From assembly GCF_010726765.1 (NCBI RefSeq), contig NZ_AP022601.1, forward strand, positions 744,001-808,000: a stretch of DNA of 64,000 nt. Reading direction: 5' to 3'. The stretch is from Mycobacterium gallinarum. Lineage in GTDB: Bacteria; Actinomycetota; Actinomycetes; Mycobacteriales; Mycobacteriaceae. The notes under the pieces are model-generated. The model saw only the letters and a program-made list of their open reading frames with translations. It was not told the DNA's origin and did no database searches. Below, piece by piece: positions 1 through 8,974 of the stretch. The position numbers and the translations under genes are program-made. Each line of letters begins with the position of its first letter. The first letter of the stretch is position 1.

Positions 1-2
1 CC

Positions 3-1040
3 GACGGTGGTTCATCTCCGACGCGCGGTCAGCTGGGCATCGGCTACGCCGGCCGTACGTACACCGAACGATGGGTCGTGATCGACACAAAGGTCCTCAA
101 GGAGTGGGAAGCCCACGACCGGTTGCGGTTTCATTGCAACCCGTCCCGGCCTACTGTCGACTGCCCGACGCCGCTGGGGCATCACCGATGGGAGTATCCG
201 GCCCGCACAGACGAGGAAGAACGGGATCTCCTCTGCGACAACGAGATCTGGAAAGTCCTCGGCGATCAGGGCATTACTCCCGAACACGTCGAGATCTTGC
301 GCGCCGTCATGTACAGCCATCATGTTCGCGTCGCCGACCGGTGGCGGGTCGGCCGCGTCTTCCTCGCCGGTGACGCCGCCCACGCAATGCCGCCGTGGAT
401 CGGTCAGGGCATGTCATCGGGTGTGCGCGATGCAGCCAACCTGTGCTGGAAGCTCGCCGCCGTACTCAAGGGACAGGCGCCCCAGTCGCTGCTCGACTCC
501 TATCAGGTCGAACGACAGCCGCACGTCACCGAGGTCACCCGTCGCGCGTGTCTGGTGGGACGGATCATCACCGAGCGCAACAATGTCGTTGCCGCAGTCC
601 GCAACCGCATCGGACGCGCCGTCAACCGTGTACCCGGTCTCGCGGCGCGTCTGGAGAAACAGATGTGGATTCCCGAAGCCCGATACCAGGCGGGGTTCCT
701 CGGCGCCGGAAACGACAGCGTGGTCGGCTGGCAGATTCCACAACCATGGGTGAACCACGACGGCACCCGCGCTCGCCTCGACGACGTCATCGCAGGAAGC
801 TGGGCGGTGCTGCACGTAGGCCCTCGCCCCACGGGTGCCCAGGCATGGATAGCGCTGGGCGCCAAAGCGATCGGCATCACCGAGCCGACACTTGTCGGAT
901 GGCTGCGCCGCCGAGGAGCCACATCGGTTGTCGTACGCCCCGACGGATTCGTCTACGCCGCTGCCGACTTCGGCCAGTCGCTACCGCAACCAACCGGCAT
1001 GATCCAGTCCGCCACAAGCAGGGTAGGAGTTCCCGCATGA
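3..1040 (+). CDS. FAD-dependent aromatic hydroxylase, MhpA/OhpB type (5' truncated by window edge)
   Basis: The reading frame is open from base 3, so the true start and the N-terminal FAD-binding fold lie outside the window. The visible part begins with a segment ending YAGRTYTERWVVIDT, typical of PheA/MhpA flavoprotein monooxygenases, and carries the second FAD-binding motif GDAAHAMPPWIGQGMSSG (codons near 370-425). This family hydroxylates hydroxyphenyl-propionate or similar phenols using NAD(P)H and O2, making the catechol for ring cleavage. The stop overlaps the next start (ATGA), and the next two genes are a C-C hydrolase and an extradiol dioxygenase, so a role in a meta-cleavage pathway is well supported. 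The exact substrate is inferred; Rhodococcus ohpBCD has the same gene order. Confidence 0.85.
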   Translation, partial: DGGSSPTRGQLGIGYAGRTYTERWVVIDTKVLKEWEAHDRLRFHCNPSRPTVDCPTPLGHHRWEYPARTDEEERDLLCDNEIWKVLGDQGITPEHVEILRAVMYSHHVRVADRWRVGRVFLAGDAAHAMPPWIGQGMSSGVRDAANLCWKLAAVLKGQAPQSLLDSYQVERQPHVTEVTRRACLVGRIITERNNVVAAVRNRIGRAVNRVPGLAARLEKQMWIPEARYQAGFLGAGNDSVVGWQIPQPWVNHDGTRARLDDVIAGSWAVLHVGPRPTGAQAWIALGAKAIGITEPTLVGWLRRRGATSVVVRPDGFVYAAADFGQSLPQPTGMIQSATSRVGVPA

Positions 1041-1915
1041 CTTCCCGTATGACTGAGTCGCAACTGACCGAACACATCGTCCCGGTCGCGGGAAAGTCGA
1101 TCTTTGTCGCCGAAATCGGCGCCGGACCGGCCGTTGTCATGTTGCATGGCGGGGGACCGGGAGCGTCCGGGGTGGCCAACTACTCGCGCAACATTGACGC
1201 GCTCGCACAACGGTTCCGGGTGATCGTGCCCGACATGCCCGGCTACGGCCGCTCAGACAAGGGCGTTGACCACTCCGATCCGTTCGGGTATCTCGCGCTC
1301 ATGATCCGCGGTCTGCTCAACGAACTCGGCGTCGGCTCGGCACATCTGGTCGGCAACTCGTACGGCGGCGCAGCGGCGCTGCGCCTCGCGCTGGACACCC
1401 CGCAACGGGTCGACAAACTGGTCTTGATGGGTCCCGGCGGAATCGGGACGACGCGCGGACTCCCCACAGCGGGGTTGAAGAGCCTGCTCTCCTACTACGG
1501 CGGCGACGGCCCGCGACGCGAGAAGCTGGCGTCATTCATCCGCGATTACCTTGTGTACGACGGTGCGTCGGTGCCCGACGACCTGATCGACCTGCGCTAC
1601 GCGGCGTCGATCGACCCAGAGGTGGTGGCGAACCCGCCGTTGCGGCGCCCGTCGGGCCTGCGCGCCCTGTGGCGGATGGATCTGACCCGGGACAGCAGGC
1701 TGCAGACGTTGACCACACCGACGCTGGTGCTGTGGGGCCGCGACGACAAGGTGAACCGCCCCTCCGGCGGTCCGATGCTGCTCAACCTGATGCCCAACGC
1801 CGAATTGGTGATGACCTCGCACACCGGTCATTGGATGCAATGGGAACGCGCCGATCTGTTCAATCGGCTCGTCACCGACTTCCTGAGCGCTGATTCGACG
1901 TTCGCTCATGGCTGA
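1037..1915 (+). CDS. meta-cleavage product C-C hydrolase, MhpC/OhpC type
   Basis: 292-residue alpha/beta hydrolase. The start is the ATG that overlaps the previous stop, preceded by GTAGGAG. Visible motifs are the oxyanion-hole loop HGGGPGASG (residues 37-45), the nucleophile elbow GNSYGG with Ser108, an acidic residue in WGRDDKVN (Asp236/237) and His265 in SHTGHWMQWE. This set is characteristic of MhpC/BphD/HsaD enzymes, which hydrolyse the C-C bond of 2-hydroxy-6-oxo-dienoates formed by extradiol cleavage. It overlaps the following dioxygenase gene by 8 bases, showing one translationally coupled operon. Substrate side chain cannot be read from the sequence. Confidence 0.88.
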   Translation: MTSRMTESQLTEHIVPVAGKSIFVAEIGAGPAVVMLHGGGPGASGVANYSRNIDALAQRFRVIVPDMPGYGRSDKGVDHSDPFGYLALMIRGLLNELGVGSAHLVGNSYGGAAALRLALDTPQRVDKLVLMGPGGIGTTRGLPTAGLKSLLSYYGGDGPRREKLASFIRDYLVYDGASVPDDLIDLRYAASIDPEVVANPPLRRPSGLRALWRMDLTRDSRLQTLTTPTLVLWGRDDKVNRPSGGPMLLNLMPNAELVMTSHTGHWMQWERADLFNRLVTDFLSADSTFAHG

Positions 1916-2918
1916 CCTGTTCGGCCGCGTGCACCTCGGTTACGTCGTCCTCGAGACGGACAAATTCGCCGAATGGCGCCGCTTCGGTCGAGACGCCATT
2001 GGGATGCACATCGACGAAGCCCTGCCCGACGTGATGCGATTCCGCCTGGACGACAACGAGTGCCGCTTCCTGTTGCAACGCGGACCCGCTGAGGACGTGG
2101 CCGCCATCGGATGGCAACTCGACGGCCACGACACCTTCGACGAGGTCCTCGCCCGCGTCGTCAGTCACGACGTACCGGTCGCCGAGGGCAGTGCAGAAGA
2201 CGCCGCACTGCGCGGAGTCGAACGCCTGGTGCGATTCCCCGGACCGAAGGGCTTGACGCAGGAGATCTTCACGCGTGCGACGCTCAGCGACGAACCACTG
2301 GACACGCGGACCGGCGGCGGCTTCGTCACCGGAGAGGCAGGACTGGGTCACATCGCGCTCACCACCAAGAAGCCCCATCAGATGCGGGGCTACTACCACA
2401 ACGTCTTCGACGCCCGGCTGAGCGACTACATCGACGAGACGATCGGCGGCGTGAAGTTCAAGATCCGGTTTCTGCGCGTCAACAAACGCCACCATTCGGT
2501 CGCCATCGCGGCGACACATCGATTGCCCCTCAACCCGATTCGCACCCGGATTCAGCACCTCAACGTCCAGGTCGCCGACCTGGACGACATGGTCGCCTCC
2601 TATCTGCGGGTCAAGGAACTCGGCTTCTCGATGGCACTCGGTATCGGACAGCACACCAACGACAGGGAGCTGTCGTACTACGCGCAGACTCCATCGGGTT
2701 TCGAATGGGAAGTCGGATGGAACCCGATCGTGGTGGATGCGGAGGCCGAAAAGACCTGGGAGCCGACCACTTACCAGGGCATCAGCATCTGGGGTCACAC
2801 CCCCGAGGGGCAGTCCATCGCCGACAAGCTCAGCCAGTTCAGGACCGGCGCCCAGTCATTGGTCCGCCGCGAAGACAGTGTCCTCGCACTGGCCGGCGCG
2901 GGCATCCCCGACACCTGA
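1908..2918 (+). CDS. type I extradiol ring-cleavage dioxygenase (VOC fold)
   Basis: 336 residues, the length of two-domain BphC/HsaC-type dioxygenases built from four beta-alpha-beta-beta-beta units. The Fe(II) ligands can be placed: His148 in GLGHIALTT, His217 in IQHLNVQVAD and Glu268 in GFEWEVGWN, matching the HxxH...E set of BphC, where the C-terminal motif is followed by Gly-Trp. It would cleave the catechol made by the upstream hydroxylase at the meta position, giving the substrate of the coupled hydrolase. It starts inside the hydrolase gene (8-base overlap) and ends the operon; the next gene is convergent with only 10 bases between stops. Confidence 0.85.
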   Translation: MADLFGRVHLGYVVLETDKFAEWRRFGRDAIGMHIDEALPDVMRFRLDDNECRFLLQRGPAEDVAAIGWQLDGHDTFDEVLARVVSHDVPVAEGSAEDAALRGVERLVRFPGPKGLTQEIFTRATLSDEPLDTRTGGGFVTGEAGLGHIALTTKKPHQMRGYYHNVFDARLSDYIDETIGGVKFKIRFLRVNKRHHSVAIAATHRLPLNPIRTRIQHLNVQVADLDDMVASYLRVKELGFSMALGIGQHTNDRELSYYAQTPSGFEWEVGWNPIVVDAEAEKTWEPTTYQGISIWGHTPEGQSIADKLSQFRTGAQSLVRREDSVLALAGAGIPDT

Positions 2919-2928
2919 GCTCGGCGGC

Positions 2929-4761
2929 CTAGAACGCCGCTTCGGGCAGTCGCATGATCTCATCGTCCATGGTTGCGACGATTCCGCGCACCGAGCTGAC
3001 GGCCGGCAGCCGGTGCGCGGCGAAGAACGTCGCGGTCGCGACCTTGCCCTGATAGAAGGCCTCATCGCCGCGCGCGGGCCCGGCCGTCAGCGCCGCTTGT
3101 GCGACGTCAGCGGCAACCAGCAGCCGCCACCCGATGAGCAGATCGCCGACCGCCATCAGGTAGGGCACCGAGGACAGGCCGATCTTGTAGATCTCCGAAG
3201 GCTCTTCGGATGCCGCCATCAGATATCCGGTCAGGCTGGCTGTCATCGCCTGCACATCCTCCAGCGCGACCCGCAACTGGTCGGCCTGTGACTTCAGCGC
3301 TTCGTCACAGCCGTCGATTGTCGTACTGATCTGCGTGGCCACATGGGCCAATGCTGAGCCGTTGTCGCGGAAGATCTTGCGGAAGATGAAATCCAGGGCC
3401 TGGATCGCAGTCGTGCCCTCGTACAGAGAGTCGATTTTCGCGTCGCGGATGTACTGCTCGATCGGATAGTCCTGCAAGAACCCCGACCCGCCGAGCGTCT
3501 GCAGCGATTCGGTCAAATTCTCGTAGGCCCGTTCGGAGCCGACGCCTTTGACGACCGGTAGCAACAGGTCGTCGACCCGGTGCGCCATATCGGGATCGGC
3601 ACCCGAGACATGTTGGGCCACATCACTGTTCTGATGCGCCGCGGCGTACAGATAGAGCGCGCGCAGGCCCTCGGCATATGCCTTCTGGGTCATCAGACTG
3701 CGCCGGACATCGGGATGGGCGATGATCGCCACGCGCGGTGCCGTCTTGTCGGTCATCTGTGTCATATCAGCGCCCTGCAGGCGCTCCTTGGCGTAGGCCA
3801 GCGCGTTCAAGTATCCCGCCGACAGTGCGCCCGCGGACTTGACGCCGATGGTCATGCGCGCGTTCTCGATCACGGTGAACATCTGCGCGATGCCGTTGTG
3901 GACGTCGCCGACCAGATAGCCGACCGCCGGTATTCCGTCCGCGCCGAATGTCAGTTCACATGTCGGCGAGGACTTGAGCCCCATCTTGTGCTCGAGGCCA
4001 GTCGCGAAAACCCCGTTGCGAGCACCGAGTTCGAACGTCTCGGGATCGAAGAGGAACTTGGGCACGTAGAACAGGCTCAACCCCTTGGTTCCCGGTCCGG
4101 CGCCCTCGGGTCTGGCCAGCACGAGGTGGACGATGTTCTCCGCGGTGTCACCGACGTCCCCGCCGGAGATGAAGCGCTTGACCCCTTCGATGTGCCAGGT
4201 GCCGTCGGGCTGCGCGATGGCCTTGGTGCGGCCGGCTCCGACATCGGAACCGGCATCGGGCTCGGTGAGTACCATGGTCGACGCCCAGCCGCGCGCCACA
4301 CCCTCTGCGGCCCATCGCTTCTGCTCGTCGTTGCCTTCGATGAACAGCGCGTTGGCCATCGTGGGACCCAGCGCCCACCAAAAGCCGGCGGACGGGTTGG
4401 CGGCCACCAGCATCTCGTTGACCGCCCACACCAGCGGGGAGGGTGCCGGTACGCCGCCGATCTCTTCGGCGATGCCGATGCGCCACCAGTCCGAATCCTT
4501 GATCGCCTGCACCGACTTGGCTAATTCCGTTGGCACGCTGATTGAGTGTGTCGCAGGGTCGAATACCGGCGGGTGGCGGTCGGCGGCGACGAACGATTCC
4601 GCGACGGGCCCTTCGGCGAGCCGGGCCACTTCGTCGAGCATGGTGCGTGCGGTGTCTTCGTCGAGGTCGCCGTAGGCGCCGGAGTCCAGAACGGCGCCCA
4701 GTCCGAGCACCTCGAAGAGGTTGAATTCGAAATCGCGCACGTTTGCTATGTAGTGCCCCAC
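2929..4761 (-). CDS. fadE5: acyl-CoA dehydrogenase, FadE5-like
   Basis: 610 residues, the size of mycobacterial FadE5 (about 611) rather than the usual 380-400 residue acyl-CoA dehydrogenases. I chose the GTG at 4761: it gives the N-terminus [19 protein letters not shown], close to FadE5, and is preceded by a strong GGGAAGGGAAA. An ATG at 4791 would add 10 residues but has no ribosome site. The central part contains the family signatures [13 protein letters not shown] and KRFISGGD; the C-terminus has [20 protein letters not shown] with the following [12 protein letters not shown], placing the catalytic Glu in EGT. Known FadE5 acts early in beta-oxidation of medium to long acyl-CoA. A tandem palindromic repeat lies just upstream (4818-4844). 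The symbol is by resemblance; paralogues exist. Confidence 0.82.
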   Translation of the reverse strand: MGHYIANVRDFEFNLFEVLGLGAVLDSGAYGDLDEDTARTMLDEVARLAEGPVAESFVAADRHPPVFDPATHSISVPTELAKSVQAIKDSDWWRIGIAEEIGGVPAPSPLVWAVNEMLVAANPSAGFWWALGPTMANALFIEGNDEQKRWAAEGVARGWASTMVLTEPDAGSDVGAGRTKAIAQPDGTWHIEGVKRFISGGDVGDTAENIVHLVLARPEGAGPGTKGLSLFYVPKFLFDPETFELGARNGVFATGLEHKMGLKSSPTCELTFGADGIPAVGYLVGDVHNGIAQMFTVIENARMTIGVKSAGALSAGYLNALAYAKERLQGADMTQMTDKTAPRVAIIAHPDVRRSLMTQKAYAEGLRALYLYAAAHQNSDVAQHVSGADPDMAHRVDDLLLPVVKGVGSERAYENLTESLQTLGGSGFLQDYPIEQYIRDAKIDSLYEGTTAIQALDFIFRKIFRDNGSALAHVATQISTTIDGCDEALKSQADQLRVALEDVQAMTASLTGYLMAASEEPSEIYKIGLSSVPYLMAVGDLLIGWRLLVAADVAQAALTAGPARGDEAFYQGKVATATFFAAHRLPAVSSVRGIVATMDDEIMRLPEAAF

Positions 4762-4817
4762 CGCTGTTTCCCTTCCCGTCGCGAAACTCATAGAAGTGTG
4801 GCTGAGCAGGGAAAACG

Positions 4818-4844
4818 TACGCAACCGTAACCTACGCAACCGTA
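4818..4844 (-). promoter_or_regulatory. tandem operator-like palindromes upstream of fadE5-like gene
   Basis: The 12-base sequence TACGCAACCGTA (inverted repeat TACG-N4-CGTA) occurs twice, at 4818-4829 and 4833-4844, offset by 15 bases. It sits 57-83 bases upstream of the GTG start at 4761. On the minus strand the box TACGTT (4814-4819) overlaps the proximal copy and would serve as a -10. Two identical dyads on nearly one helical face and a half fit a TetR-family repressor binding as two dimers; the identity of the regulator is unknown. Confidence 0.55.
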
Positions 4845-4904
4845 GGGGAACGAAGACCGGACACGGCGTTGACGTGGGTAGCAGCCGGTCGACCGGCTGT
4901 CTGA

Positions 4905-5582
4905 TCAGGGTCGGGGCAGGTCGGCTTCCACGTCCAGCTTGCCGGGGTCGAAGCTGAAAAACCCTCTGATGGAAAGAGATTCGGGTAGCGGATCCTCGTA
5001 ACTCCACGCGACGTCGTCGAGCATTTCACCGCCGCGAACCGCCGACCAGTAGGTCGCGTAGCCCTTGTAGTTGCAGTAGCTGCTCGTCTCCGAGCGCCGC
5101 AACAGAGTGGTGCGCACGAGGGAAGGGGCGACATAGAGGCGGGGCTCCAGTGCGGTTTCGAAGACGATGACCGTGTCGGAGGTGTCCACCAGGATGTCGT
5201 CATCGAGTGCGACCCGCAGCCTGCGGTCGGTGGGCCGGCAGTCGACGCGGTGATACGGATTCGGCGGGTAGTGGACGAGGCGGCGGCCTTCCTCCATCCA
5301 CGCGTCGACCGCATCCCACGGCACCTGCACGTAGCCCGGCGCCTCGGGCACCGCTTCGCTCGGAAGATCCCCGATCTCGTTGGCCGGGAACGCGTAGCTC
5401 AAGGGCCGGTCGGCCCGGTGCACCAAGAGCGCCCGCTCGGTGTCGATCACCGCACGACCGTCGCGCAATGCCCGGATTCGGCGTGGGTGCGGTTCGACGA
5501 AGACGGTGCCAGCCGCCAGTGGCGGTGAGAACCATCCGGCGGGATCCGTGCTCAACGGTCCATGCCCGGTGACCAGACTCAT
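4905..5582 (-). CDS. DUF427 (NTP_transf_9) domain protein
   Basis: 225 residues from the ATG at 5582, which has AAGGCTGG upstream; the longer frame reads into the divergent gene and is not credible. The sequence holds two DUF427 units: [21 protein letters not shown]... near residues 35-110, and [20 protein letters not shown] near 130-200, the second ending in [13 protein letters not shown], the family hallmark. The function of DUF427 proteins is not established; they have a small beta-fold. The gene points towards fadE5 with a 143-base gap carrying the tandem palindromes, and is divergent from the WS/DGAT gene. Confidence 0.75.
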   Translation of the reverse strand: MSLVTGHGPLSTDPAGWFSPPLAAGTVFVEPHPRRIRALRDGRAVIDTERALLVHRADRPLSYAFPANEIGDLPSEAVPEAPGYVQVPWDAVDAWMEEGRRLVHYPPNPYHRVDCRPTDRRLRVALDDDILVDTSDTVIVFETALEPRLYVAPSLVRTTLLRRSETSSYCNYKGYATYWSAVRGGEMLDDVAWSYEDPLPESLSIRGFFSFDPGKLDVEADLPRP

Positions 5583-5623
5583 GGACCCAGCCTTACAAAG
5601 CTGCGACGAAGTGTCATTTCTTT

Positions 5624-5645
5624 GGCGAAGTCCTGTGACTTCGCC
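5624..5645. repeat. perfect inverted repeat in divergent promoter region
   Basis: GGCGAAGTC (5624-5632), loop CTGT, then GACTTCGCC (5637-5645): a 9-bp perfect dyad placed between the divergent DUF427 and WS/DGAT starts. It lies 41 bases from the DUF427 start and 61 bases from the WS/DGAT start, so an operator controlling both is as likely as an RNA hairpin. No T-run follows. Confidence 0.4.
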
Positions 5646-5706
5646 GATGGAGGAGTGTGATCGGTGCACGCGGGGAACATGACGGTGACGGCGATGGAGG
5701 GGGAAT

Positions 5707-7137
5707 GTGAAGCGACTGAACGGCGTCGACGCCTTGATGCTGTACAGCGAGACACCCGAGATCCACATGCACACGCTGAAGATCGGTGTGCTCGACGTGT
5801 CGGGTGTCGACGGTTTCAGCTTCGATCTGTTTCGCCAGGTGGCGTATCCGCGTTTGATGGCCCTGAGCCCGCTGCGCTATCAGCTCGTCGACATCCCGAT
5901 GAAGTTGCATCACCCGATGTGGGTGGAGAACGACGACATCGACCTCGACTATCACCTGCATCAGGTACGCGTGTCCGCACCCGGCGGCCGCCGAGAACTC
6001 GATGCGTTGATCGGTGAGATCGCCAGCACGCCATTGGATCGCAGCCGTCCGCTGTGGGAGATGTACCTCGCCGAGGGACTGGCGGGGAACCGGATCGCGA
6101 TCATTCACAAGGTGCACCACGTCCTCGCCGACGGTGTCGCATCGGCCAACCAGATGGCCAAGGCGATGGAGCCGCTGCTTTCCGCAACCCCGGCGGTACC
6201 GCCCCTGGACAACATGCCTCGCACCAGGGGGCGCCTGTTGGCCGAGGCAGGCCGCGACCACGTCAGCCTGATCCGAAAGCTCCCCCGACTGGTGAGCGAG
6301 ACCGCCACCGGGGTTTCGAAGGTTCGGCGGAGCGCCAAGGAACGCGGCGATCATCCGGACCTGGCCCGCAACTTCGCGCCACCGCCGAGCTTTATCAACC
6401 ACGTCGTGACCCCGACGCGACGGTTCGCCACGGCGCCGCTCGCGCTGTCGGACGTGAAGGAAACCGGTAAGCACCTGGGTGTCACCCTCAACGACGTCGT
6501 GCTGGCGACGGTCGCGGGGGCCCTGCGACGTCTGCAGCTGCGCTACGACGGGCAGGCCGAATTGCCTCTTATCGCGGGGGTTCCGGTGAGCACCAACCCG
6601 TCGCGAGAGCGATTAGCGGGCAACGAATTCACCTACATCACCCCCTCGTTGCCGGTCCACATCGACGATCCGCTCGAGCGGGTGCGGCTCACCGCGCTGT
6701 CCACGGGCATCGCCAAGGAGAATCACCAACTGCTCGGGCCGGCGCTGCTGCCCGCGTGGATGTCCTACCTTCCACCGGCCATGGCGCCTGCGATATTCCG
6801 CCGCCAGGCCCGGCGCGTCGAGTCGGCGAGCGTGTTCAATCTGACGGTCTCGAACGTGCCCGGTCCGCGCGAACGCGGCATCATCGAAGGCGCCACGGTC
6901 ACCGAGATCTACTCCGTCGGGCCGGTGGCCGCCGGAAGCGGCATGAACATCACGGTGTGGAGTTACGTCGACCAGCTTGCGATCTCCGTGCTCACCGACG
7001 ACGTCACCCTCGCCGACCCGCACGAGGCCACCGACGCGATGATCGACGCGTTCGTCGAGATCCGCGAGGCGGCGGGCCTGACCGGCGGGCTGACGGAGGT
7101 TGGCGCCGCGATGCCGATGGCCGCCGCAGCGGTTTGA
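5707..7137 (+). CDS. wax ester synthase/diacylglycerol acyltransferase (WS/DGAT)
   Basis: 476 residues, usual for this family. GTG start with GGAGGGGGA directly upstream. The N-terminus KRLNGVDALMLYSETPEIHMHT is typical, and the acyltransfer motif HHxxxDG is intact as HHVLADG (residues 137-143, His138 catalytic, Asp142). The C-terminal domain has the conserved NLTVSNVPGPRERG stretch. Mycobacteria have many such enzymes, which make triacylglycerol or wax esters from acyl-CoA and diacylglycerol or fatty alcohol at the membrane. It is divergent from DUF427; the downstream gene begins 114 bases later after an AT-rich repeat-bearing region. Confidence 0.9.
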   Translation: MKRLNGVDALMLYSETPEIHMHTLKIGVLDVSGVDGFSFDLFRQVAYPRLMALSPLRYQLVDIPMKLHHPMWVENDDIDLDYHLHQVRVSAPGGRRELDALIGEIASTPLDRSRPLWEMYLAEGLAGNRIAIIHKVHHVLADGVASANQMAKAMEPLLSATPAVPPLDNMPRTRGRLLAEAGRDHVSLIRKLPRLVSETATGVSKVRRSAKERGDHPDLARNFAPPPSFINHVVTPTRRFATAPLALSDVKETGKHLGVTLNDVVLATVAGALRRLQLRYDGQAELPLIAGVPVSTNPSRERLAGNEFTYITPSLPVHIDDPLERVRLTALSTGIAKENHQLLGPALLPAWMSYLPPAMAPAIFRRQARRVESASVFNLTVSNVPGPRERGIIEGATVTEIYSVGPVAAGSGMNITVWSYVDQLAISVLTDDVTLADPHEATDAMIDAFVEIREAAGLTGGLTEVGAAMPMAAAAV

Positions 7138-7171
7138 GCAGGGACTACGTGTGACTACCCGTCATCCTGGG

Positions 7172-7226
7172 TTTACAGATCTGCTGAAATCGTTATGCAG
7201 ACCTGAAAAATGATCCTTTACAGATC
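7172..7226. repeat. direct repeat of TTTACAGATC, 45 bp apart
   Basis: TTTACAGATC occurs at 7172-7181 and again at 7217-7226 in an unusually AT-rich gap between WS/DGAT and the hypothetical gene at 7252. The similar strings CTGAAAT and CTGAAAA lie between them. The second copy ends 14 bases before a CACGCT box (7240-7245) that is 6 bases from the GTG at 7252, so the repeats occupy the position of activator or repressor sites for that gene. Confidence 0.4.
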
Positions 7227-7251
7227 CTCAGGAAAGTGTCACGCTTCGTAG

Positions 7252-7785
7252 GTGCCTTTGCCCCTCGACGAATCGAACGCCATCGGGAGCCGTCGCTATC
7301 AGCTGACCGTGGTGGCCGTGAGCACTGTCGACCTGGTCGGATCGGCCGGCGGATGGATGTGTGACAAGGCCAGAGCCGGGTGGGACGTGCGGGTGGTGCT
7401 CACCGACGACAGCGACACGCGGCCGCTCGCGATCCTGGGTGCCTCACCGCTGAGCGCCGACGCTGCGCTGACCGACGTGATGAAGATGGCCTCGCTCGGC
7501 GGAGCCTTGGCGCTGAGCGCGGGTGTGCTCGCCGACGAGCGGATTCGTGCCGGCGTGCTCGGAATTTTGAAGCGCGGGTTGACGCAGGTGACGGTGTGGG
7601 GTCAGGACTGGCCCGCGGAGCTCAGCCGTACGGCAGACCCGGTCGAGCACCGGCTCAGTTCGGCCGCCCGGGCGTTCAAGGCTCACGCGCTGGGCGCGGC
7701 AACGGTATCGACAGGTCAGATCGCAGGAACCGAGACGCTGTACAGCCTCAGCGCGAACGCATTGCGCCCGCTGCACTCGGTCTAG
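7252..7785 (+). CDS. conserved actinobacterial-type protein of unknown function
   Basis: 177 residues from a GTG. No domain recognised. The composition is soluble: an N-terminal stretch YQLTVVAVSTVDLVGSAGGW reads like a Rossmann-type beta strand and glycine loop, followed by DKARAGWDVRVVLTDD, which suggests an alpha/beta nucleotide-binding or response-type fold, but no active-site motif is evident. The start is uncertain: GGAAAG lies 15 bases upstream, while CACGCT followed by 6 bases fits a leaderless mRNA. It is convergent with the DUF2631 gene (5 bases between stops), so it is a single-gene unit. Confidence 0.6.
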   Translation: MPLPLDESNAIGSRRYQLTVVAVSTVDLVGSAGGWMCDKARAGWDVRVVLTDDSDTRPLAILGASPLSADAALTDVMKMASLGGALALSAGVLADERIRAGVLGILKRGLTQVTVWGQDWPAELSRTADPVEHRLSSAARAFKAHALGAATVSTGQIAGTETLYSLSANALRPLHSV

Positions 7786-7790
7786 CTGTA

Positions 7791-8051
7791 CTAGCGGATC
7801 CAGCCGCGGCGGCGCAGCCACCAGTCGCGGCCGACCAGGCCGAGGATCAGCAGCGCGAAGCCGACGAGGAATGCGTCCTCGACGCGACCGACGTGGTTGC
7901 CGCGCAGCATCGCCAGCAGGAAGAGCGCTGCCACGATGCCGCCGAGGTGGATGGCCTTGTGGTTCTCCTTCGACCAGCCCCATTCGGCGGACGGCACTTC
8001 CTCGACATCGATATTGCGGCCGGTGTGTCGCTCGACCTCGGTGGTGGTCAC
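7791..8051 (-). CDS. DUF2631 small membrane protein
   Basis: 86 residues with a GTG start at 8051; GAGGAG six bases upstream decides it over the longer frame. The N-terminus [21 protein letters not shown] and the stretch [18 protein letters not shown] are the DUF2631 signature of actinobacteria. Two membrane segments follow (about residues 37-55 and 61-80), ending in a basic tail [10 protein letters not shown], so both ends probably face the cytoplasm. Function unknown. It is divergent from the SDR gene at 8141. Confidence 0.8.
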   Translation of the reverse strand: MTTTEVERHTGRNIDVEEVPSAEWGWSKENHKAIHLGGIVAALFLLAMLRGNHVGRVEDAFLVGFALLILGLVGRDWWLRRRGWIR

Positions 8052-8140
8052 GGCGGCTCCTCGCGGTGGGCGGACAACTGCCGACATTCTGGCATACGCG
8101 GTTGTCCGGGGTATTCCGCGCGCCCGTAGGGTCATGCGTC

Positions 8141-8974
8141 ATGGCAGACCAGTTCGACGGACGAGTCGCTTTCATCACCGGCGCGGCGCGGGGCCAGGGT
8201 CGCGCGCATGCTGTGCGGTTCGCCGAGGAGGGTGCCGACATCATCGCGCTGGATCTGTGCGATCAGATCGACAGCGTCGCCTATCCGATGGCGACACCCG
8301 AGGATCTCGACGAGACGGTCAGGCTGGTCGAGAAGACCGGACGCCGGATCGTGGCCGAGCGCGCGGACGTCCGTGACCTCGAAGCGCTGAAGGCCGTTGT
8401 GGCCAACGGGGTGGCCGAGTTCGGTCGCATCGACTTCGTGCTCGCCAATGCGGGGATCCTGCCGGCCGCCGGTGAACCGGGTAGCCAGATCGGGGCGTTC
8501 GTCGACGCGGTGAATGTCATGCTCAACGGCGTCTACTTCACGATCGTTGCCGCGCTGCCCGCGATGCTCGAGCACGGGGACGGCGGCGCCATCGTGATCA
8601 CCAGCTCAGCGGCGGGATTCCGGCCGGTCACCGTCGACTTCGGCACCGCCAGCCACGGCGCGGCGGGATACACCGCCGCCAAGCACGGCGTGATCGGATT
8701 GATGCGACATTTCGCGATAGCGCTGGCCGAGAAGAACATTCGCGTCAATACGGTCCATCCCGGTGGGGTGGCGACGCCGATGATCTACAACGAAGCGATG
8801 GCGGAGTGGTCCCTGGAGCACCCGAATTTCAGCCCTTCGCAGCAACCGCTGCTGGACAACCCGCCCGTAGAGCCCGAGGTCATCAGCGACACCATGGTCT
8901 ACCTGTGCGGGGAGTCCGGTCGATACCTCACCGGGGTGGCGCTGCCCGTCGACGGCGGACAGATCATCAAGTGA
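8141..8974 (+). CDS. short-chain dehydrogenase, mycofactocin-coupled family
   Basis: 277 residues. The Rossmann motif TGAARGQGRAHAVRFAEEGA and the following long insert YPMATPEDLDETVRLVEKTG (residues 48-68) are typical of the SDR subfamily that keeps NAD tightly bound and uses mycofactocin as acceptor. Catalytic residues Ser155/156, Tyr177 and Lys181 (GYTAAKHG) are present, and the C-terminus has the expected PVDGGQIIK. The box TAGGGT (8127-8132) lies 8 bases before the ATG and no ribosome site is seen, so the mRNA may be leaderless. The mycofactocin genes themselves are not in this window. Substrate alcohol unknown. Overlaps the convergent photolyase by 8 bases. Confidence 0.85.
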   Translation: MADQFDGRVAFITGAARGQGRAHAVRFAEEGADIIALDLCDQIDSVAYPMATPEDLDETVRLVEKTGRRIVAERADVRDLEALKAVVANGVAEFGRIDFVLANAGILPAAGEPGSQIGAFVDAVNVMLNGVYFTIVAALPAMLEHGDGGAIVITSSAAGFRPVTVDFGTASHGAAGYTAAKHGVIGLMRHFAIALAEKNIRVNTVHPGGVATPMIYNEAMAEWSLEHPNFSPSQQPLLDNPPVEPEVISDTMVYLCGESGRYLTGVALPVDGGQIIK

